From Mesorhizobium carmichaelinearum (GTDB taxonomy: Bacteria > Pseudomonadota > Alphaproteobacteria > Rhizobiales > Rhizobiaceae): a stretch of DNA of 64,000 nt. How positions within the stretch are numbered: the stretch's first letter is position 1; each line of letters starts with the position of its first letter. Positions 18,113 to 25,646 of the stretch are shown here, piece by piece. Where the stretch lies: the NCBI RefSeq assembly GCF_900199455.1, contig NZ_FZQR01000001.1, positions 372,001 through 436,000 of the forward strand. Direction: 5' to 3'. Position numbers and translations under genes: made by a program. Under the pieces are notes generated by a model. The model was not told the DNA's origin, searched no databases, and was given only the letters and a program-made list of their open reading frames with translations.

Positions 18113-18138
18113 CCGATGGTACCGTTGGCTGGGATCGA
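18113..18138 (+). repeat. Proximal att-like repeat (tRNA-His 3' end)
   Basis: The last 22 nt of tRNA-His plus 4 nt beyond, identical to 13762-13787. It spans the T-loop to CCA end, the segment most often used as an attB by tRNA-targeting integrases. Confidence 0.7.
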
Positions 18139-18193
18139 ACCAGCGACCTCCGGATCCACAATCCGGCGCTCTAACCAGCTGAGCTACAACGGC
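18117..18193 (-). tRNA. tRNA-His (anticodon GTG)
   Basis: 77 nt including an encoded CCA. The anticodon stem CCGGA/TCCGG closes the loop TTGTGGA with anticodon GTG at 18159-18157. The T-arm GCTGG/CCAGC with TTCGATC loop and the D-arm are regular. The acceptor GCCGTTG pairs with CAACGGT, giving a G1:U72 wobble, and the discriminator is A73. No G precedes position 1 (the base is T), so the universal G-1 of tRNA-His is missing. This is the known alphaproteobacterial variant with A73, recognised by a divergent HisRS. Confidence 0.95.
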
Positions 18194-18344
18194 ACACTTG
18201 CCTGAGCGGGATCGAAGCGGAAAACCACTCGAGCGCTCTGTCGTTCGGCGATGCGTCCATACGGGCTTATGGATTTTAATTCAAGGCTTTTGCGAAGCAA
18301 AGGCCACTTCCCCACATCTCGCCGTATCGGGCGGGTTTCACCGG

Positions 18345-18455
18345 GCAAAGAAAAAGGCCGGCGGGAGGAGGTGCCGGCCTTTTCCTGTTACGAGCCAGCG
18401 GGAGGAGGTGCTGGCTGGTCACCCCGGGGAGCAGAGGGAGGAGGTTCCACTCGCC
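18345..18455 (-). ncRNA. Triple-hairpin anti-SD small RNA (cuckoo/CcsR-like)
   Basis: On the minus strand three hairpins follow each other (18452-18429, 18416-18393, 18383-18352). Each has the identical 10-nt loop ACCUCCUCCC (18445-18436, 18409-18400, 18372-18363; spacing 36 and 37 nt). Stems are GAGUGGA/UCUGCUC, AGCCAGC/GCUGGCU and AAAAGGCCGGC/GCCGGCCUUUU. The last is a Rho-independent terminator with a U-run. Stems differ while loops are invariant, so the loop is what is selected. CCUCCUCCC loops define the cuckoo RNA / CcsR class of alphaproteobacteria, thought to pair with ribosome-binding sites. It begins ~90 nt after the phasin stop and may be processed from that 3' UTR or have its own promoter. 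Confidence 0.75.
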
Positions 18456-18472
18456 GGGTATTCCTTGATGGC

Positions 18473-18487
18473 TACCATCATACACCT
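18473..18487. repeat. Small palindrome TGATGG-CTA-CCATCA
   Basis: A perfect 6-bp inverted repeat with 3-nt centre, between the phasin stop and the first hairpin of the small RNA. It could be an operator or a small extra stem at the RNA's 5' end. Confidence 0.3.
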
Positions 18488-18542
18488 GATCGTTTTTAAG
18501 AAAATGCGACCTTTTGTTGCATCTTCAGATCATGCGCAAATG

Positions 18543-19001
18543 TTAGGCAGCCTTGATGTCCTTCACTGCCTTCTCGAAGGCGGTCTTGATCGGCTTGGAG
18601 ACGTCTTCGGCCGCCTTGGAGGCAACAGCCTGGAAGTCCTTGGCCTGCTCGACGGTCAACTCGATACGCTTGCGCAGGAAGGAGGTCTGCAGCTCGACGA
18701 CTTCCGACAGCGACTTGGCGCCGATCAGGGCTTCGAGATGCGAGAAGCCGGCTTCGGCATTGGCGCGCAGCGCCGCGATGGTCTTGAGCGACAAGTCGCT
18801 GGAAACAGTCTTGGCGGTCTCGTAGGTCGACTCCAGAGCCTTCTGGGTCTCCTCGGCGCCGGTCTTCAGCTTGGCATAGGCCTCTTTCGACTGCTCAACG
18901 CCCTTTTCGGCGAAAGCGCGGATCTGGTCGGTGGCCTTGGAAGCGTCGAAGCTCGGGAATTCAACGTTTTCGATCGTGTCGGCGGTCTTGGTCCTAGACA
19001 T
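18543..19001 (-). CDS. Phasin (PHB granule-associated protein)
   Basis: The 152-residue amphipathic helical protein (FDASKATDQIRAFAEKGVEQ ... LIGAKSLSEVVELQTSFLRK ... AKDFQAVASKAAEDVSKP) fits the phasin family, which coats polyhydroxybutyrate granules in the cytoplasm. No signal peptide. The length is usual. The upstream region holds two TGCANTGCA motifs, like PhaR operators, so expression probably follows PHB load. The acetoacetyl-CoA synthetase gene at 26127 belongs to the same carbon-storage physiology. Confidence 0.92.
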   Translation of the reverse strand: MSRTKTADTIENVEFPSFDASKATDQIRAFAEKGVEQSKEAYAKLKTGAEETQKALESTYETAKTVSSDLSLKTIAALRANAEAGFSHLEALIGAKSLSEVVELQTSFLRKRIELTVEQAKDFQAVASKAAEDVSKPIKTAFEKAVKDIKAA

Positions 19002-19081
19002 TTTCCATCCTTTTCAGCGGCAGCGGCTTTGACAGAAAGCCGTCTCGTTCAGTTATGATGGCAATATAAAGGCAAATTTTG

Positions 19082-19109
19082 TGCATTGCAATATCTTTGT
19101 TGCAGTGCA
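19082..19109. promoter_or_regulatory. Paired TGCANTGCA palindromes (PhaR-type operator)
   Basis: TGCATTGCA at 19082-19090 and TGCAGTGCA at 19101-19109 stand ~80 nt upstream of the phasin start. Together they form a larger inverted repeat. PhaR/AniA regulators of PHB metabolism bind TGCA-rich palindromes in phasin promoters. Binding here is inference. Confidence 0.5.
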
Positions 19110-19198
19110 CCATAAATTTCTTTCTGGCCGTTAACCAAAAGCCCAGAAACCAGCCTTTGCACGTTCTGGCTTGTGGACCTTCGCGCCGCCGGCTTTTA

Positions 19199-19214
19199 TT
19201 AACAAAGCGTTAAC
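19199..19214 (+). promoter_or_regulatory. CtrA box TTAA-N7-TTAAC
   Basis: TTAACAAAGCGTTAAC is a perfect full CtrA site. It lies 38 bp before the ATG of the PAS histidine kinase gene. CtrA is the cell-cycle master regulator controlled by the DivK/PleC/DivJ/PdhS kinase network to which that kinase belongs. Confidence 0.6.
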
Positions 19215-19251
19215 TGCAAATTTCGCCGCTCCGTGAGGGTTCGCCAAGCGC

Positions 19252-22200
19252 ATGCCGTCCGAATATTCCTTCCTCGACGTCGCCGTGCTCGACGCGGTTC
19301 GCCAGCGGTTTGCCGCCGGCGACGCGATCGCGATCCTGTCGGTGGATCTGGAGCAGGTGATCTGGGCCAATGGGCCGGGTGCCGCCGTATTCGGCTATCC
19401 CGATATAGAATCGATCATTGGCGCCTCGGCACAGCTGCCGCTGATTGCCCGCCGCCAGATCATGGCGACCAGCGGCTTTCCTGAGATCGGCAGCGATCGT
19501 GGCATCACCGTCAGGCTGGCGACCGGCATGACCAGCCGCACCATCGGCTTCCAGGCAAGTGCCGTGACGCTGCCCGACGGTGAGAAGGCGATCATGCTGG
19601 CGGTGCCTGCAGCCCAGACAGGCTCGCGCAGTGCCGCCGAGATCGCCAGCCGGGCGATCAGCGGCTTCACCGAAGACGGCCATTTCATCGCCTTCATCGA
19701 TGCCGGGGGCAATGTCGAGGCCGCGTCGGACGGCTTTTCAAAGCTCGGCATCCAGCCGGCAACGCTGGCAGCCCTGGTGGCCGATGTGGCTGCCGAGGGC
19801 GAGCGCATCGTCAAGCGCCTCGTTCCGGGCGGCAACACCTCTTACCCCGCCGGCCTCGCGCGGCTGACACCGGAGCGGCATCTCCTGGTGGTGATCGACG
19901 AGGATCAACTCGACGACAACGCATCTGCCTCACAAGCCTCGGCAGATATCCTCCCCGCAGCAATGGAAAGCCCCGCTAACGAGATTGGCGGGGAAAAAAC
20001 AGCGGTAGAGAACGCCGCCGCAGAATCCGAGCCTCACCAGGACAATCAGCCGACGGCAGATGTTTCGCAGGCAGAAGCGATCGAGCCGCCCCCCGCCACT
20101 GCCGAGATTGGGCAGTCTGCTCCTTCCGATCCCGTGGCCGCAGATATGCCTGAACGGGCAACACAGGCGATTGCGGAGCCGACCGGGCCGACACCGGTTG
20201 CCGCCGACAACGATCAGCCGGTAGCAGGCGGCACGCCCGCACAGCACGATCATTGGTACTTCCATGCCGGCGAGGATGACGCGCGGCCCGCGCCGGAACC
20301 GACGAACGAGGCCGAAGCGATCGGCGCCGAGGCTTCGGTCGACAGCGCGAAGCAGGACGAGGCCACCTCCCCGGCTGGCCCAACCGCAACCCCAGCCGCG
20401 CGGACGATAGACCGCTCGGCGGCGCCGCTGCGCTTCGTCTGGCGCACCGACGCCGAGGGCAAATTCAGCGCGCTGTCGCCGGAATTCGCCGACATCGTCG
20501 GCAAGCCGGCCGCCGACGTGATCGGCCGGCGCTTCAGGGATGTCGCCGCGGCCTTCGGCCTTGACGCGTCCGGCGAGATCGCCGGCCTGCTGGAGCGGCG
20601 CGACACCTGGTCCGGCCGCTCCGTGCTGTGGCCCGTCGTCGGCACCGACCTGAAAATCCCGGTCGACCTCGCGGCTTTGCCGGTCTATGGCCGAAGCCGC
20701 GCCTTCGAAGGTTTTCGCGGCTTCGGCGTTGCCCGCGCCGGTGACGCGGTCGTCGATCCGGAGGCGATCGGCATGGCCCTGGTGCCCAATGGCAAGGCGC
20801 CGGAAGCCGTCGAGGCTCCCGCTGAAGAGCCGAAGACGGAGGAGCCGAAAGCCGAGGAACCAAACGCGGCGGACCCGTTCAAGGGCGAGGTGCCGGCGCT
20901 GACCATCGTGCCGAAACCGGAGCGGCGCTTTGCCGACAAGGTCATCCGGCTGGCCGAACACCGGCAGCCGGCCAACGACAAGGGACTGTCGACGCTGGAA
21001 CGCAGCGCCTTCCGCGAGATCGGCGAGCGGCTGAAGAAAGACAGTGCGCCGCCGGAAGCCGAGAAGCCCGGCGCCGAAGGCCCGTCGGAACCACAGACCA
21101 AGGCACCGGCTGCGCCCACGGCGGAAACAGCAGCGCAAGTCCCGGTTGCGAAGACAGAGGCTCCGATCGAGCCCATCGGCGAGGTTGCATCGACGCCGGA
21201 CGCGGTCCCGGATCAAGAGCCGGCAGAGGTCGGCGAAATCCAGGCGACCGAGCCGGACAACGACGCCGTACCGGCCGAACCATCCGAGATCGATGCCGAG
21301 GACGAGGCGGATCTTGCGCGGCTCGATGGCGCCCGTCCGGACGACGTGGTTCCCGAGAAGGATACTGACACGCCGTCCGGTGTGACCGGCTCGCTGCTCA
21401 GCTATGCCGACAGCAACGACGAGCCCATCGCAGACAATGACGAGCCCACGGCCGTTGAACCGGTCGCCGCGAAACCGGAAAGTGCCGAGCCCACCGCAAT
21501 TGACGACGAACCGACAGTTGCAGACGCCGGACATGCCGCGACCGACGATGATGACAGCATGACGTCGGCCGATTTCCGCGATGCCGAAGACAATGAGGAT
21601 TGGAGCGACGGCGCGGAGGATGCCGGGGTTGATGATCAGACCCCAGAGCATGTTGCGCCATCGACCGTCTCCGACAGGCAAGCCATTCCGCCAGCCGCCG
21701 AGGCTGTCAGTGCAAACGAAGCGGCAGAGATCCAGCGTCCACGCCTGCAAGTGCCGCCGCTCAAGACCGAAGGGTTCGTGCCATCGGCGTTTTCCGTCGG
21801 CGACGAGAGCAAGGCTCCGGACACCTTGCTGCTCGGCAAGCTGCCGGTGCCGCTGCTCATCCATTCGGGCGACCAGTTGCACTATGCCAATGACGAGTTC
21901 CTGAACCTGACCGGCTACGCCGCCCTCGAGGACCTCGAGGATGCCGGCGGCCTGGGTGCGCTGTTTGCAGACCCCTACGCCGATGATGGCGCCACCGACG
22001 GTAGCGACCGGGCGCTGCGGCTGAGGACGCACGGCGGACAGGAATTCCCGATCGACGCCATCCTGCGCTCCGTTCCCTGGCGCGAGGGCAAGGCATTGAT
22101 GCTGGTGGTGCGCCGTTCCGGCGAGGATGACGCGCCCGCCGCCCTGCATGCGGCCGGCGAGGAGCCGACGCAGCCCGACATTTCCGAGCTCAAGGCACGC

Positions 22201-23307
22201 ATCGCCGAGATGCGCACCATTATCGACACCGCCACCGACGGCGTCGTGCTGATCGGCAGCGACGGCACCATCCGCTCGATCAGCCGCCCGGCCGAGGCGC
22301 TGTTCGGCTTCGACAGCGACGAGGTGGCCGGCAAGCCGTTCGCCTCGCTGTTCGCCATCGAGAGCCAGCGCGCGGCGCGCGACTATCTCGCCGGACTGTC
22401 CGAGCCCGGTGTGGCGAGTGTGATGAATGACGGCCGCGAGGTGATCGGGCGCGAGGCGCAGGGGCGCTTCATCCCGCTGTTCATGACCATCGGTCGGCTG
22501 CCCAATGACAGCGGTTTCTGTGCCGTCGTGCGCGACATCACGCAGTGGAAGCGGGCCGAAGAGGATTTGACGCAAGCACGCGCGGTGGCCGAGCGGGCGT
22601 CCTCGCAGAAGACCGATTTCCTCGCCCGCATCAGCCACGAGATCCGCACACCGCTCAACGCCATCATCGGCTTTTCCGAATTGATGGTCGACGAGAAGTT
22701 CGGACCGGTTGCCAATGACCGCTACCGCGACTATCTGCGCGACATCAACCGCTCGGGCAACCATGTGCTCGATCTGGTCAACGACCTCCTCGACATCTCG
22801 AAGATCGAGGCCGGCCAGCAGGAGATGGCCTACGAGGCGGTGTCGCTCAACGACACGCTGGCCGAGACGGTGGCGATGATGCAGCCGCAGGCCAATCGCG
22901 AACGCGTCATCATCCGCTCCAGCTTCGCCTCGCGGCTGCCGGAGGTGGTGGCCGATCTGCGCTCCGTGCGCCAGATCGCGCTCAACATCCTGTCCAACGC
23001 CATCCGCTACACCCAGGCCGGCGGCCAGGTGATCGTCTCGACCGCCTATGAGACCTCAGGCGATGTCGTCATGCGCGTGCGCGACACCGGCATCGGCATG
23101 AGCCAGGCCGAGATCGAGCAGGCGCTGAAGCCGTTCAAGCAGATCAACGCGCTGAAGCGCGGGCGTGGCGACGGCACCGGTCTTGGCCTGCCGCTGACCA
23201 AGGCGATGGTGGAAGCAAACCGCGCCCGCTTCACCATCAATTCGACGCCGGGCGAAGGCACGCTGGTGGAGGTCGCTTTTCCCTCGACCAGGGTGCTGGC
23301 GGAATAG
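19252..23307 (+). CDS. Large multi-PAS histidine kinase (PdhS/CbrA/DivJ-PleC group)
   Basis: The 1,351-residue protein has no transmembrane helix. A PAS-like N-terminus (~15-110) is followed by a long Ala/Glu/Pro-rich acidic linker, a PAS domain (~391-500), a second very long acidic linker (~515-855), a PAS (~857-960) and a PAS (~977-1105). The kinase core has the H-box FLARISHEIRTPLNAIIGFS (His ~1128) and an ATPase domain with NILSNAIRY, DTGIGM and GTGLGLPLTKAMVEAN. The core closely resembles PleC/DivJ/PdhS/CbrA kinases that act on DivK and control asymmetric division. It is longer than typical PdhS (~1,000 residues), mainly in the linkers. A CtrA box upstream supports a cell-cycle role. Confidence 0.88.
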   Translation: MPSEYSFLDVAVLDAVRQRFAAGDAIAILSVDLEQVIWANGPGAAVFGYPDIESIIGASAQLPLIARRQIMATSGFPEIGSDRGITVRLATGMTSRTIGFQASAVTLPDGEKAIMLAVPAAQTGSRSAAEIASRAISGFTEDGHFIAFIDAGGNVEAASDGFSKLGIQPATLAALVADVAAEGERIVKRLVPGGNTSYPAGLARLTPERHLLVVIDEDQLDDNASASQASADILPAAMESPANEIGGEKTAVENAAAESEPHQDNQPTADVSQAEAIEPPPATAEIGQSAPSDPVAADMPERATQAIAEPTGPTPVAADNDQPVAGGTPAQHDHWYFHAGEDDARPAPEPTNEAEAIGAEASVDSAKQDEATSPAGPTATPAARTIDRSAAPLRFVWRTDAEGKFSALSPEFADIVGKPAADVIGRRFRDVAAAFGLDASGEIAGLLERRDTWSGRSVLWPVVGTDLKIPVDLAALPVYGRSRAFEGFRGFGVARAGDAVVDPEAIGMALVPNGKAPEAVEAPAEEPKTEEPKAEEPNAADPFKGEVPALTIVPKPERRFADKVIRLAEHRQPANDKGLSTLERSAFREIGERLKKDSAPPEAEKPGAEGPSEPQTKAPAAPTAETAAQVPVAKTEAPIEPIGEVASTPDAVPDQEPAEVGEIQATEPDNDAVPAEPSEIDAEDEADLARLDGARPDDVVPEKDTDTPSGVTGSLLSYADSNDEPIADNDEPTAVEPVAAKPESAEPTAIDDEPTVADAGHAATDDDDSMTSADFRDAEDNEDWSDGAEDAGVDDQTPEHVAPSTVSDRQAIPPAAEAVSANEAAEIQRPRLQVPPLKTEGFVPSAFSVGDESKAPDTLLLGKLPVPLLIHSGDQLHYANDEFLNLTGYAALEDLEDAGGLGALFADPYADDGATDGSDRALRLRTHGGQEFPIDAILRSVPWREGKALMLVVRRSGEDDAPAALHAAGEEPTQPDISELKARIAEMRTIIDTATDGVVLIGSDGTIRSISRPAEALFGFDSDEVAGKPFASLFAIESQRAARDYLAGLSEPGVASVMNDGREVIGREAQGRFIPLFMTIGRLPNDSGFCAVVRDITQWKRAEEDLTQARAVAERASSQKTDFLARISHEIRTPLNAIIGFSELMVDEKFGPVANDRYRDYLRDINRSGNHVLDLVNDLLDISKIEAGQQEMAYEAVSLNDTLAETVAMMQPQANRERVIIRSSFASRLPEVVADLRSVRQIALNILSNAIRYTQAGGQVIVSTAYETSGDVVMRVRDTGIGMSQAEIEQALKPFKQINALKRGRGDGTGLGLPLTKAMVEANRARFTINSTPGEGTLVEVAFPSTRVLAE

Positions 23308-23330
23308 GCCGTAAAGGCACGGTCGCCGAT

Positions 23331-23696
23331 TCAGGCTCGACGCTGCCGCGACCGTCTCGACCTGACGGTCAAAATAGCAACAAGCAGGCAACCAGCTAGA
23401 ACGGCGAAAGGCGGCATCGCATGAGCGTACTCACCATGGAACAATACTGTCCCGGCAGCGGCCAGCATGACGGCACTCCCGAACAGTGATCCGTAGAGGC
23501 GGAGAGGCCTGAATATCAGCATGACAGCAGCCGTGAGTTCGAAGATTGCCGTTAGATAGTGGAAACCTTCCGGATACCCCCACCGGGCGTAGTCTGCGGC
23601 AATCTCGGCGGTGACGAAGGTGTTTCCCCAGGCTCCAAGCACGAAGAACGCTGCAAGCAGCCAAGCGAGGCTGCTTCCCCAACGAATTTTAGGCAT
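23331..23696 (-). CDS. DoxX-like small membrane protein
   Basis: The 121-residue protein has four hydrophobic helices (LAWLLAAFFVLGAWG; FHYLTAIFELTAAVMLIF; LYGSLFGSAVMLAAAGTVLF; FAVLAGCLLVAILTV), the DoxX/DUF4267-like layout. Its role is unclear; relatives are linked to redox stress or quinone chemistry. It is the last gene of a minus-strand group with SnoaL-like, SDR and TetR genes and may share their control. Confidence 0.7.
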   Translation of the reverse strand: MPKIRWGSSLAWLLAAFFVLGAWGNTFVTAEIAADYARWGYPEGFHYLTAIFELTAAVMLIFRPLRLYGSLFGSAVMLAAAGTVLFHGEYAHAMPPFAVLAGCLLVAILTVRSRRSRQRRA

Positions 23697-23759
23697 GGAA
23701 GAACTTTCTCCGCAGAATTCCCGTCAAAAACAGGCTGACGGTAAAACGTGCTGTGCTTT

Positions 23760-24149
23760 TTAAGGCGACGCCGGTTGACGTGCGAGCACGCGGCTTGCCA
23801 AACGCCATCCATCAGGGGTCCGACGAAGCCTGTCCGTGTAGGTAACGCTTGCTACCGAGCCGTCCGGTAGCAAGCCAAGGCCTTTCGACACTGCCTCGAC
23901 CTCGTCGTTTGGGCCTTCCTGAACATACATGTTCGTCGTGTGATGGGCTTTGGCGTGGCCTTCCTGGCTTGCCATATGGCGGATCGCCTCAATTCCGGTG
24001 ACGGGGGCAAATCCGAAAACACTCGAGTCGAAGCAGGCATCTTCGGTGAAGACTTCACCGAACCGGTCCCAAGCGCGCTTGTCGACAAGGTGTCCCCAGA
24101 GCGACAGGATTTGGTTGACCTCAATGATGTCACTGATGGAGGGTTTCAT
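23760..24149 (-). CDS. SnoaL/NTF2-like protein
   Basis: The 129-residue protein has the NTF2-like cone-fold pattern: IEVNQILSLWGHLVDKRAWD, FGEVFTEDACFDSS, the central HMASQEGHAKAHHTTNMYV and the C-terminal DRLRRTPDGWRLASRVL. Such proteins are isomerases, dehydratases or hydrolases of small cyclic molecules. The His pair in KAHHTTN is where family members often place active-site residues. It lies 52 nt downstream of the SDR gene, likely cotranscribed. Confidence 0.85.
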   Translation of the reverse strand: MKPSISDIIEVNQILSLWGHLVDKRAWDRFGEVFTEDACFDSSVFGFAPVTGIEAIRHMASQEGHAKAHHTTNMYVQEGPNDEVEAVSKGLGLLPDGSVASVTYTDRLRRTPDGWRLASRVLARQPASP

Positions 24150-24201
24150 CGCTCACACGCCTTGAGTTGGGATGGCAGGCAAAATCCGAAACTTCCGGCC
24201 A

Positions 24202-24936
24202 TTACCAGTTGATGGGGCCGTCGGTGTTGAAGAATTGGCCAGTCGGCCCTGCTTCATCCAGCAAGGCGTATTTGACAGATGCCCGAACGCCGTCCTCGAT
24301 GGTGACGTAGCCGCCACCCCTGTTCAAATCCGTCATCACGTAGCCGGGGCAGACCGAGTTCACCTTGATCGGCGTATCACGCAGCTCGAAGGCCAGTTGT
24401 ACGGTCAGCATGTTGAGCGCCGTCTTGGAGGCGGCATAGCCCAGCCATTTGACGTCAGGCGACGGATTGGCGGGATCGCCGTTCCACCAGAGAGATCCCA
24501 CGCTGCTCGACAGATTGACGATGCGTCCACTTGCCGCCCTGCGGATGAGTGGCAACAGTTTCTGAGTCACAAGCAGCGTGCCGATAAAATTGACCTCATA
24601 GGTTTCGCGCAAGGTCTGCGTCGGGGCCACGCTGGGAAAATTGTCGGTGTCGAGCAGCAGAATTCCGGCGTTGTTGATCAGGATATCGAGCCTGCCGAAT
24701 TGCTCTGCGATCGTTGATGCGGCGGCGTCGATCGTTTCCGGTCTATTGAGGTCGATCTCTATGGCTTCGACGGCCAACCCCTCGGCACGCAAGGCTTCAG
24801 CCTTTTCCCGGCCGGTCGCAAGATCGCGAGCGCCCAGAAGGACAAACACTCCATTGCGGGCAAGCTGACGGACCGTTTCAAAGCCAAGACCGCGGGTCGC
24901 GCCAGTGACAAGCGCAATCTTTTCATATGTGGACAT
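24202..24936 (-). CDS. Short-chain dehydrogenase/reductase
   Basis: The 244-residue classical SDR has the NAD(P) motif TGATRGLG near the N-terminus, NNAG (INNAGILLL), catalytic Ser in NLSSSVGS and YAASK. The basic residue after TGAT suggests NADPH. The inner ATG at 24936 (MSTYEKIALVTG) is chosen because GGAG stands at the right distance; the frame is open for 10 more codons. Immediately upstream lie two nested palindromes and the TetR gene, so this SDR is probably the TetR target. Confidence 0.88.
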   Translation of the reverse strand: MSTYEKIALVTGATRGLGFETVRQLARNGVFVLLGARDLATGREKAEALRAEGLAVEAIEIDLNRPETIDAAASTIAEQFGRLDILINNAGILLLDTDNFPSVAPTQTLRETYEVNFIGTLLVTQKLLPLIRRAASGRIVNLSSSVGSLWWNGDPANPSPDVKWLGYAASKTALNMLTVQLAFELRDTPIKVNSVCPGYVMTDLNRGGGYVTIEDGVRASVKYALLDEAGPTGQFFNTDGPINW

Positions 24937-25028
24937 TTCATATCTCCAGCAAGCGATACCCGGCATCGGCGACGCATTCGGCTAACGCCGCCCGGCAGGG
25001 CGTGCTGGATCGCATGATAGATTATGTC

Positions 25029-25058
25029 TGTCAATGACAAATGTCAGTTAGTGACATT
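25029..25058. promoter_or_regulatory. Nested palindromes, likely TetR operator
   Basis: TGTCA-A-TGACA (25029-25039) directly abuts AATGTCA-GTTAG-TGACATT (25040-25058). All four half-sites share TGTCA/TGACA. They lie between the TetR stop region and the SDR start. The second palindrome overlaps the last codons of the TetR gene. A TetR dimer pair bound here would block the SDR operon. Confidence 0.5.
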
Positions 25059-25646
25059 TTCTTCAAAGTGCACGATGCTGGCGGCCGTGTCGAAAATATC
25101 GGGAAGTGACGTCCTCGCCCTTCCTTCTACCCAACTGCTGATAGTCGCGCGAACGAGGGCGAAGACGGTTCCTGATACCGTATAGGCGACAACCCAGGGG
25201 AGCGGCGACGGTCGATCCGGTGAGGCCAGAATTCGAGCGACTTCGTCGGTCAGTTCAGCGATCATCTGCTCCTTGCGCGCGGAAATGCTCCTGTTGGAGC
25301 GGATCGCGGTCTCTATGGTGAGGAAGAAACGAGATTTCTCGTCGAAAACCGCGAGCATCGCGCGCGCCGAGGCGAGAAGCGCGACAACTGGCGGCTCCGA
25401 CTTGAGCCGCTCCTCGAGTTCCTCCCGGATGATCGTCATGCCGTCCTGCACCCAGCTGACGATCACATCTTCCTTGGTCGGGAAATAGCGCAATAGAGTG
25501 CGCGGCGAAACGCTGACGGCGGCAGCGATGTCGGCAACAGTAGTCGCCTCAAACCCACGCTTGTGGATCAAGTCCAGGCCCGCCTCGAGCAACTGCGTCC
25601 GCGTGCGATCCTTCTTGTCTTCCCGAAGACCCAAGATTTTCTCCAC
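25044..25646 (-). CDS. TetR-family repressor
   Basis: The 200-residue protein has an N-terminal HTH (RTRTQLLEAGLDLIHKRGFE ... VADIAAAVSVSPRTLLRYF) and a helical ligand domain with no clear family. The GTG at 25646 (VEKILGLREDKKDRT) gives the normal TetR length; the longer frame from 25748 adds an unlikely leader. The SDR-SnoaL-DoxX genes follow on the same strand, with the palindromic site between. Confidence 0.85.
   Translation of the reverse strand: MEKILGLREDKKDRTRTQLLEAGLDLIHKRGFEATTVADIAAAVSVSPRTLLRYFPTKEDVIVSWVQDGMTIIREELEERLKSEPPVVALLASARAMLAVFDEKSRFFLTIETAIRSNRSISARKEQMIAELTDEVARILASPDRPSPLPWVVAYTVSGTVFALVRATISSWVEGRARTSLPDIFDTAASIVHFEENVTN

Larger units (their letters stand above)
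13762..18138. mobile_element. Putative tRNA-His integrative island remnant
   Basis: The 26-bp sequence at 18113-18138, which is the last 22 nt of tRNA-His plus 4 nt, recurs in direct orientation at 13762-13787. The intervening 4.3 kb lies on the 3' side of the tRNA, the geometry expected for tyrosine-recombinase integration. Contents are accessory in style: a broken curlin gene, an HxlR regulator, a secreted protein, a YdhR-like protein and an unknown helical protein. Parts are less GC-rich than flanking DNA. No integrase, relaxase or transposase is visible, so it would be a decayed remnant or trans-mobilised. Confidence 0.55.

Noticed and set aside
18352..18445. GGGAGGAGGT motifs read on the plus strand as ribosome-binding sites
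   Set aside because: No start codons or open frames follow at suitable distance; the terminator U-run supports the minus-strand RNA reading.
19930..22764. 944-codon open frame on the minus strand
   Set aside because: Shadow of the PAS histidine kinase; its length comes from GC-biased codon use in the low-complexity linker.
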